The notes under the pieces were generated by a model that was given only the letters and a program-made list of their open reading frames with translations, searched no databases and had not been told where the DNA came from. From assembly GCA_038049695.1 (NCBI GenBank), contig CP142461.1:29643001-29707000 (forward strand): 64,000 nt of DNA, given 5' to 3'. This DNA comes from Cinnamomum chago. Its lineage: Eukaryota > Streptophyta > Magnoliopsida > Laurales > Lauraceae. Made by a program: the position numbers and the translations under genes. Shown here one piece after another: positions 12,613 through 23,800 of the stretch. Each line of letters begins with the position of its first letter. Within the stretch, counting starts at the first letter, position 1.

Positions 12613-15600
12613 TCAAAAGACTTTCCTTCCTCTTTTTACGCTTTCTGGGAAGAGTTCATGGGCCCCCAGTAAAACTTCATGATGCATCCGTGCCCAAAGC
12701 TCTTCAAAAATATCATGATACTTATCTTGAAACCAACACAGAATCTCTGAATGCAATTCGTGTGGATTCTTGTTCCAGGCCTCTCTTAATGCATTCCGGC
12801 TATCAATCATCCTCAATCCCATCTTTAATTTATTTAACAAATTGCCGACCCGTCTCTGACCTGCTGCCTCAGGCTTCAAAATGCTAGCTGGTGGTGCAGC
12901 CATGAACTTCTTGGCAGATTTCATGCATGGTAACACTTTGCCTGCTAGCAAAGAGTATGCAAATGTGGACACCCGAAGCACATCATTCTTAATCGGCAAA
13001 CTATGCAATGGAAGCAGCCACAGATGCGGACCAAAAGTAGGGCTGACCCAACATAAGACTTGGTCCATTGAAGGATCGTAGTAAGGTTTTGGGTCTGTGA
13101 GTGGTGCTGAGAAACTGCACAGAGATTTAGCATATTTTACAAGCCACTCAGATTTGACACTAGTTACCCCATGCATGTATGGTCGTTTTGACTGAAGTAG
13201 CTCATTGTACACAAGAAATTCTGGTGCAGATTGAGAAACAGATGACCAGCGGTGAAGAAACACAGTTTCATTTACCATGCATGATTGATACCGAACTGCA
13301 TTAGCTTTCTTATCTTTATCTGGTAATTCTGACACTCTTCTGATGCGCATAGCAACCCTATCCGCCCAACCAGCACAGATTGCTTGCCCCAGAATCTCTT
13401 CTTCCATCAGTAAAAGGGGATGCTTATCAATGGGAGTCATCCAGGCATGTTCCACATCCTCAACATTTCCATGAGTCCATGAGAACTCCTGTTGTAACCC
13501 ACCTACAGCACTTTGATGAAATATCAGCCGAAGCAGCTGCTTTCTCAACTTGGACATCTCATCCATGGTTTTCAAATACAAAGAATTGTTTTTGCAAAAC
13601 TCCACAGAGTTTTCAGCAAGCTCAAATGCTTGCAAAGCATATGCTATGGTCAAAGCATCACTGCTAGGATTACAAAATTTCAAGCGAGCTTCTTTAGCCG
13701 CTGCTTTCAGTTTCTTCTGCCTCCGTTTTTCCTGCCGATCAAGAATCTTTTCACTACATATTCCAGCCTGCTTGAAACTGTTTTCACCTTGGCCATCACC
13801 AAAGTTGTCTGTACTTTCATTACATCCGCCAAACTGCATAATAAAAGGGCTGCTAAAACTCAAAGCTACAGCTACAGCAACCGTGTAGCCCAAAACCAAA
13901 TTTGCTCTAGCATAGCCTTGCTGACTCCTCATAATTTGAATGACTGTCAGCAACATACGAGAATGACGAGGGCTCATGGGATATTGTGCCATGGCCTTTC
14001 CAATTGGAGTAAGTCTCCCCTTGCTGTCAAGTGCTTCAAGAGCTTTCAAGCAACGTTCAGCTTCCACCAGTGCAGTAGTCTCTGGGGGAGTGGGAAAAGG
14101 GAAATTTGCAACCTGAAACATACACAATGTAAAAGTAAAGATTTAAAATATGCTCAAATGGAAAAGAAAATGACATCTACAACCATTCTCAAGAAGTTTG
14201 CTGATCTTTCATACATTTAAAAACCAGATCAGTTTCCTGGTGGCTGTATGTGTCAGCTGTTTATTGGGTGAATCTTGTACAAAATGAATGCCAGTTAAAA
14301 ATGCCAACGTTTCACATTGATGTGCTAGTCTGCTAGATTCATCCCGATAAGTGGATCTGAATGATTTTTTGGCTAGCTGACCTTTACTAAGCCCCAGCAG
14401 ATGCATTGCCTAAATATGGCATATTTAACATCTTTGTTGCCATAGGCAATGGCGGATGTTATCCAAATGAGTAATGGACATGTTTAACATAGTCACCATG
14501 TTGCAGTGGAGATCAATGTCATCTAGACAATGCCTGCGACAACAGTGTATGTGGGGAAACCAATGGGAGCAAATATTAGTTTTTATGCAAAATTTAGATA
14601 TACATTATGAAAATATAACTGACCTTGTCAATGCCCATGAACTTCATTACAAGGACAACACCGTCAACAGGAATCTTGGTTATTTCAGCACTAGAATATT
14701 CCAAAAAGATGTTATTGAAGACAGCAGAGGAATAGAGGCGGTAGCAATGGCCAGGCGAAGTTCTCCCGGCTCTTCCTGCACGTTGGGCAGCAGATGCCTT
14801 GCTTATCCATTGAACTTCATATGATGCCATCCCACTGGCACAGCTGTAGTTCTTGACCTTCTCTCTGCCTGTGTCAACAACATACTTTATTCCAGGGATG
14901 GTTAAAGAGGTCTCAGCCACATTGGTAGCAACTACGACAAGCCGCTCCCCTTCACATACGTCTTCGAATACACGGAGCTGGGCTGCTGCAGGTAACATAG
15001 CATAAAGAGGCAGGACACGTAATGTACCAGGACAACGACCATCAACTCCACATTTCTTCCCATCAATAGGAGACTTCTCTACACATCCATCCATACCTGG
15101 AGAAAGAGGACGTGACGTTTCTTCATGATTTGTATTTGATGTTTTATGAGTCAGAGCCTCAAAAGCAGCCTTTAATGAAACAAGGCTCTCAGAATTTCCC
15201 AGAACATCAACCACCATGTCAGTTTTCTCCCTGGTTTCAAGGCTAGAAGAATCTTCACTGTCACTGTCAATTTCCAATTCACTGTCAGTTGCTGACTCAG
15301 AGGAATAAGAATCTTTCTCGTGAGTATCAATCTCCTCATCACAAGAGCTTAACCTACCAGCATGCTGGTCATATGAGTGACCCTGAAACCCAAATGCTTC
15401 ATTGATATCCTTCATATCAGGCCCTTGATCAATGCAACCCACTTCTGCGACCAGATCAACACCATCATCTAATTTTTTTCTGGAGCTGTTTTTAATTAAC
15501 TGCTGTGAAGCCTTTCTTAGCTTCTTACACAAGTACTCCACCTCCCTTTGGCCAGTGACAAATACAAGTACACCTCCTGGTGGCAGCTTCTTGTGAATTA

Positions 15601-18600
15601 ACATAACCTTCCTATAAGCTTGGCCCATGTAGTCCACTATCTCTGTTCTCCTGGAGAAGTGAACAGTCACTGGAAATTGTCTGGTTGGGACCTCTATAAC
15701 TGGTGGAGGATCATGAAATAGCCTCCTATCTGAAACAAAGTCCTCAACTCGCAAGGTAGCACTCATAAGTATGAGCTTTAATTCAGTAACCATATTTTCT
15801 GGACTAATATGCATTCCTGAAAGTATCTTCTGTTGTTGCTCCATATATAATTTCTGCAATTCATGCACAGAATCACATCCCTTACAAAAAGAACAAATTA
15901 CGGAAAAGAAAAGTAAATCAAAGAAAGAATTAGCATCAGGTTCTCGGGAGAGGATATGGCAACTCATCTTTGGGAAGTATCATACAAAAGACCTAACGTC
16001 AAACAAGGGGAATGGGCACGCTGGATAGAACGCAATAAACTAGCCAAAAAAGATAGTGTACCTCCATCATGTGGGAGATATCACAAAGGAGCCACATGTA
16101 TTACAATCAGAATGATGAGAGAACATACATCCAGTGTAATCTACAGTGCTGATGCAGTACAGACCAGGTCCAAGAAGTCAGCTGGGTCAACCCATTGACC
16201 CATAGGTCAACCTGGTCCATTAGGTTCAGTCCACAAGCCCAATATTCACTGAGAGCTACAGTGGCAACCTATTTTTATCCTATTTCTATTTTCATTCCTT
16301 GTTTAATTAGAGACTATTTCTAATTTCTATTTCTTGTTTGATTAGGATTAGCTAAGTTTCGTATTTTATTTAGAAGGTCTTGTTTGCTAAGGAATAATTC
16401 TACCCTCTTTATATAGATGAGTCCCTCTTGTAATTGTTTATGCTTATTATCAATTAATCAAGATTCGAGAGTTTTTCTCTCCAATTGTGGTGTTTTTCCT
16501 TATCGTGAGTATTTCCCTGTTTGGAATCCCTTCCTTGGATTCGATCAACCCCATCTAAGGCGTTGGTCTACTTGGTCGCAGATCCGGTGCTGCACCAAGT
16601 GCATAGCCAATCACTGAAAGAAAACGACACCTACAATATGAACTTATCCATTACTTCTCCAACTTCACTGTACTGAATGTTACTAGTAAATGGTGCCTGT
16701 CAAATGGTAAGATTGTCCAACCAATGTGGATGTCTAAGCATGTAAAGGGGTTTTGAGAAGAAGTAGGGGTATAATGTTTTGTACAGGTCAAAAAGGCTAA
16801 CTGATGATCAATAAATTAGGAATGCTGCATGCAAGTCTGAGAATGGGCAAAAAAAAAAAAAATTTGATTAAAAGAAAGATGCGTGATAAATGAAGAAAGG
16901 GTACGACGGTTTCCTTCTATATATAGGATATACTGAACTGTGTGGGAACTATAGAACCATTAAATTTAAATTATGAGCCATATAATGCAGACTCTGCAAG
17001 ATAATAATAGAGCAACACATCATTTCTCTATTGTTCTTGATTCTCTGCTGAGTTTTGATTGTGCTGAGAATGGACTGTGCAGACCTTGTTTGGAAAAATT
17101 ATCTCAAGATTGTTACAATCTCACGAAAATGTCAGGATATTTTTCAAAATCACACGCGTGGGAGGGAGAGAGAGAGAGAGAGAGTAACCTTGCTTCTTCT
17201 CTTTTTTTGGTGGGGGGGGGGGGGCGGGGGAGGGGGGGGGGGCAGCGCTGACCCCACTCCATCCCCACTCCTAAATGAATTGGCACTTACCCCAATTTGA
17301 AACTCATTTGAAAAATATTCACTGCTGAATAGAAATTTCAATAAACTTCCATTAAAAAAACGTACTAATTTGATTCAGCAACAGAAAAATACAACAAATG
17401 GGAGAAACTTCATTTTGGAAAAACATTGAGCTTTGAGGTGATTTTGTCGAAGGTTATAAAATCTTGTAATTGGCATGCAATCATGCAGGCCCCACAAGGG
17501 TGTCCATAAATAAGCTATGCGTGGACCATACGCAGATGAAAGTCTCCCTACACATATAATTGATATATGACATGTATGAACTATGTCCACAAAACAAGAT
17601 TCGGTTTTTACCTGACGGATTTGAATGATCCGAGAAAGCATTCCAATAAGTATATCTGTATTCAAGCTCCTCTCATGAGCCTCATCCAGAATGATAATAG
17701 AGTACCGTTTTAATAAGAAATCACTCTGCACAACAACAGACTATGTCAACAGTGAAAGGATAATGTGGAATCAATAAAGATATAGATGTTTACAAGCTTC
17801 TAACCAGACAGAGTAAAAGATGTTAATCATGTGAACCACATGCACAGTATAAAAAGAGCCACAAACAAGACACGAACAACTTTCTTTACTTTTATTAATT
17901 ATAAATAAAAGTGGGACCAACTGAAAAATGAAAAGGTGTAATAGAATTTAAGATATCTGTATTGACCATCAATTCAAGACTCTTTAACTCTTCAAAGAAT
18001 GCTATAACTATGAGAGAAATAGCTAAGTGAGGGGTTTCAAAAAGAAAATATGAATAGAATATTAGTTTAGAAGTGAAGGGGGAAAAACGGGCCGATTGTT
18101 GAAATGTATCCAAAATTCCAAGTATAACTGCATTTAACTGGCACATACTCCCTGAAAGGATAAAAGAATACAATTGAAAAATAGATCATAGGCATTGAAC
18201 CTTGAATCAGATAAGAGCAACATTAAACAGGTAAGATTCAGGGAGTAGGAACCTGCACTTCTCGAAGCAAAATTCCGTCTGTCATAAACTTTATGGAGCA
18301 GTTCTCTCCAATCTTCTTGTCATGCCTGACCTGAAAACCAACCTCCCTCCCTAGATGAAACCCTAGCTCAAAGGCTACTCGCTTGGCAGTGGCAAGGACA
18401 GCAACACGCCTTGGTTGCGTTACACCAATGATTCCTTTTCTATCATTGCATTTGCCAGAAGCAAAACCAGCTTCATAAAGGAACTGCAGAATATCATTAA
18501 AAGAGAAAAAAAAATAAACATTATTTTAACTCTTGAGAAATCACACCCAATGTTAATTCAAGCTTAAAAAATATATAGAGCATCTAACAAGAACTCACCT

Positions 18601-18607
18601 GAGGAAC

Positions 18608-18638
<31 letters not shown>

Positions 18639-20067
18639 CAAACAATAACAGTGGGATTTTCATTGATTGCTTCCATTATCTCTTGCTCCATCATGACTAT
18701 AGGAAGATCCCCCCTTTTGCTTTCAACCTCATGTGGTCTTGATACATGCACTACAGTCCGGTCATTCGCAGGTTTCAAATCCACATGAGCATCAAGGTAG
18801 CTCGCATTTTGACAAACAGTTTTTGAAGCTTGAACCTCCTTTCCAAAACACAAAATTAATTTCAATGTCATGATCATGAAGCAAAACACATAAGCCTTTC
18901 GTCCCAGGCTATTAACTCAGCCAGTAAAGGGCAGCAAAGTCCAGGTTAGCTAAGTTTGAGCCCTGGCGGGAACACCCGAAACTAGGACCAATAGCACCTT
19001 ATGAAAAATTAAGTTAGATAGGATAGCTTAAGAGGATAAGCTAGGATTACCACTCACCGAAGATATATATAAATATATATAGGAACATATATACACAATT
19101 TTTCAGGTGCACCCCATGCACAGATCTTATGGATAGTCACCTATCCCATTTTTGTATACGGATCCGAATAGACTGGACTGTTGGATCAAGGGTTAAATAT
19201 ATATATAAAGCCGTTAAGCTTGTAGGCCACAGATCAAGTGGTTACAATTATCTGATGGGCCTAAATTTTTATGCAATGGCATGGCCCGTCCAGATTTTTG
19301 GATACACCACGTTTGCCTTGATTGGTGGGCCCAGGACAATGTGTGCACATATGCGTAGAATAAGAGGTGTACAAGTGATCAGGCATGTATATATATAGCC
19401 AGCTCTCCTAAGCTCAAGCTTAGGATAAGGTAAGCTCAAGTGTGTGGTGGGACCCACCTGGGGACCCACATGGGGATGGGAATGGAGGGGATTTCAAGGA
19501 GTCCCTAGGATCTTCCTCTCTGCAAAAAATCATCCATAGCCGTGATTTCTATCATCTTCATATGGGCCCAAAAGTTTAATAGTCAACAACCAATTCGGAT
19601 TGATACATAGTCGATCCAATGGTCTAGTAAATCCGGATATGACCGAAAGTTTGTGGACATGTGAAATTTAGGGGGGTCTTGTGTTTGGTCCATTTGGATG
19701 GACCAAAGGTGGGCCCAACAAGCATGAGCTTACGAAATTTTCTCCTAAGCTCGAGCTTAGGAGAGCCTTGCTATGTGTGTGTATATATATATATATATAT
19801 GGGAGATGCTCCTATGAGAGATATCTCTCACTTTATATGAGAGATAAGGGTGGGGGCCCTCACATTTAAGTTGTTGGCATTAGATATGGATGTGAGGGCT
19901 CCCACCTTATCTCTCATATAAGGTAAGAAATATCTCTCATAGAAGCATCTCCCATATATATATATATATATATATATCCCTCACATTTAAGTCGTTGTCA
20001 CTGGATATGGATGTGAGGGCCCCCCACACAATCTCTCATTTAAGGTAAGAAATCTTTTATAGGAGCA

Positions 20068-20110
<43 letters not shown>

Positions 20111-20839
20111 AGGTGCTCTTGTGAGAGACACTCTCACCTTACTAAGAGAGATAAGGTGGGGCCCTCACGTCTTTATCCAATGTTAACAACTTAAATGTGA
20201 GGACCCCCACCTTTATCTCTCATAGTTAGGTGAGAGTGTCTCTCACAAGAGCACCTCATATATATATATATATATGTAACTTGTTTAGGTGCGCACTTTC
20301 CATGGGGCCCACTGTGGGTCCCAACTTTTGGTTGGGGGAATTGGAAAGATCCATGTGGGACCACCCCATGTATCAAGGTTGACCATAATCCCATACCCCT
20401 AACCCCTTCATCTGTGGCCCATATTCAAATAACATTTTGCTCCTACCCTCCATCAAACAGTCAAGTCCATTTGCATGGTTGCCAAACCCCGAGAACAGTG
20501 ACTATCAAGGGTGTTTGTTGCACGGTTTGGATTGGGAGATAGGTGGGCCCCACCGTGCGAACTAGTTCTCTCTCTCTCTCTCGCATGAGAGAGAGAGAGA
20601 GAGAGAGAATCATCCTGTGCTACTAGCTCAACTGATAAGGTACATCAAAGTCCTTCAAGAGGAGGCAGGGTGGCTATTCAAGCCCCAGTTGGAACAAGGA
20701 GAAATCAACCAGCAGTGCCTTGAGAAAAATTCAGTTAGATAGGATAGTTTAAGAGGGCAGATAAGAATTATGAAGGAACAAAAAATAAAGCAAGACTGTC
20801 ATCAACAGATGTGTCTGAGCACGCGCGCGCGGATGTGTG

Positions 20840-20873
<34 letters not shown>

Positions 20874-23800
20874 CACCTGTGGTTCGGTTTTTTCTCCTCC
20901 CACATAATTACAAGCAGCAATTGCAGGGGTATTCTGATCCCACCTTGTACATTTCCCAGTATTGTTATTATCAACTTCTAATATTGTTAAGGTGGTATGT
21001 GTTGCAGGTTCTGTATTCTGTCTGCAAGTTTCCATCTGATGACTGTCGAAAATCCCATGGGAACTAATGGCATCTCTTTCAACTATAATTGATTGTGGAG
21101 AGCGATCATCAAGATGGTCTTGTTTAGAGCGGCTTTTGTCATTATCAGTATCAACCTCAGCAGCAAATTCACTCTGATCAAAAATAGCATGGCTAACTCT
21201 TTTCTTTAATGGTGGATCATCATGTGGCATTTCTAAGCCTGCTTTAGAAAGTTGTATGGCCCTCCTACGTTTTTCCCTTTTAGTTTCAACCTACATGATA
21301 ACAAATATAATTAGTAATGCAAGATCCAAAATTACCTATTGCACACATGCATGCATGTAAATACACATGTTCAAATGAGAATTGGCTTCAAATTTCAAAT
21401 ATGAGACCATTTTTTTCTGGTCTAACTGTATGCGTGTCAATCATAATGGTAGGGTGGTATTGGTAGGACTTAGTGTGGAGTAGGGTAGATAAAAGATGAA
21501 TATGATCTGATGATACTAACAGGCTGTTTACGACTTACATGCCCTAAAGTTCTGATGGTCTATAAGTGCATACAAAGCCATTTACTTTGGGATAGGATCA
21601 TCAAAATCAATCTAATTTTTACCTGCTCTTAATCCGCATTAAAACCTTCTAACCAATCCCGCTCTGGTGATTAGTATAAATCCAGGTGGTCGGCCAACAA
21701 AAGCTTCTCAATTTTAAACTTGAGGAAGATTCTCACTTTACAATACATGCTCGCTCATGATCACATGAGTAACACTATATGGGCTACAACCAAAATGGGC
21801 CCCACCTTTCATCCCATTCCCTCCCTGTCATCCCATTCCCTCCCTGCTACCCACTAACCCCCTCTGGATGGGCACCAGACCCATTTGAGACACATCTAAA
21901 ACATATCTGCCATTAGATATGGAGAATCATTTTAGCCTTTTCCACCCTTGACTTTGATCCCTTAATATCTACACCATTTGGCATCTGATCAAGCTACTTT
22001 CTGGTATATCCCCCAACACTACCACCGCCAAAAAAAGAAAAGAAAATAAAACCTCCTAAAGATCATCCAGTGGGCCCTACAGGGCTTTCATGCATATGGG
22101 TGTCTCTCAAATGAAAACTGCTGCAAGAAACAATCACAAATTAAGATATATAAACTCCAATATAGGGCAACCTATATCAATCCAAACTCTTTACTTGCCA
22201 CCTATGAACTGGCACGATGCTAAATCAACACTCATCCGACCATCAATCAGCATTGTTTCCACAACACAATTCACTTCACCAAAGGGTTAAAAAGTGCTAA
22301 TTTTGAAAGTACATACTACATAAATTGCTGGATTCTACGCATGAAATTTTTTATCATTGATTGACCCTTGCAGTTGAGGTCTTAATATCCAACCGTATGA
22401 TGGTCAATCAGGTTGATTTTTTGTTCACCCCTAACCCAAAGAGTTTTAAATGCCCCATTCCATGAGGACTACCATGCATCCAAGTGGGGCCCACAAGAGT
22501 ATTGCTCAGAATCAAGTTAAGCTACACCACTAAGCAAATCAATGTTGTTATGTGTGAGACATGATCTATGATGCCCATATACGGATATGGATACGGACAC
22601 TCTGATACGAGGATAAGGGATACGACTCTTTTACTTTTGAAAATCTAGGACATGGATATGGATATGGGTGTCCTAATTTTTTTCTTTAGATCACTTTTGA
22701 ATCAATGAAATTATCATTTTTTTCATCCCTTTTCTAGCACTTTTTATGGTCAGAAGTAAAAAATATTAAAAGAACTATATGAAATAAAAGACTTTATCAG
22801 TGGATATGTTAAACTCGTTCTCCAGAAGTATCAGTGCAGTATCAGGTACCAATACAAGTGTCGTATCAGTCTGATACGGATGCGTTGGGCTTGTATGAGT
22901 ATCTGGGTATCCTAGGACATGATCGTGTGTTTCCATCATCATTGCACTAATGCTAACCAATCAACTCGTTTATCTGCTGTAGGTCCCACCCTTGCTTGAC
23001 CAAATATGTTCATGCCATACAAATCAAAATTATATATGCATAACTGCCCCCACCAAATTTCACTCTAAATGGGGTTTTATACAGCTTGGAGTGATCATGT
23101 ATAGAAAAATAATGACATATTTCACACATGATAAAATCCATTGGAGCATATCATTTTGCTTGGAGTAAAAGTTGGGCCAACGGCAATACATGGGGAGGTG
23201 TTTGTTACAAGTGAGTTAGATAAAGTGTTGATCCACATAGGTTAAACTCAGTTATTGCTGCCGCCAACACCATGCTAACGGCAACATAAGATTATCGTCT
23301 CTCTTTATCTATCGGTCTATCTATACAGAAGGATAGAGATCTCTTGGACGAAATCAGTCACACAAGGAGACCATGGGTGACCACCAAGAGGGACCACCTA
23401 GGAGGTAAAGTGTGGGGTTGGAGAGGGGGCTCACCAAGTTTCAGGTCCTAAGGATCTATGATGATCAAAATACAGGCCACCCTCAACACCAACGATCCAA
23501 AAAAGTTGGATCTCAAATCCAAGGTTTGAAAAGTCCTCAGGGGAGTCAAATTGGGTTTGACATCAATTCACGCAAGGGTAGTACGGAGTGGATAAAGTGG
23601 GACCCCTTGAGTGGCCCTAGGGGATCATACATGTGTTTGTGAGTGTTTATATATAGGCATTTTCTCTTGTTTACATGTATATATCACACACATACAAACA
23701 TATACAGGGCCATGCTCTATGTGGCTCACCAGCCCATGTATGAAAATTTCAAATCAATCCCATCATCCTAACCCCTAGATCTGTAGCCCTCATGTTTAAC

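Noticed and set aside
13513-14220. 235-codon plus-strand frame
   Set aside because: Exactly antisense to the last DEAH13 exon, which is certain from conserved helicase C-terminal sequence; the frame is a shadow.
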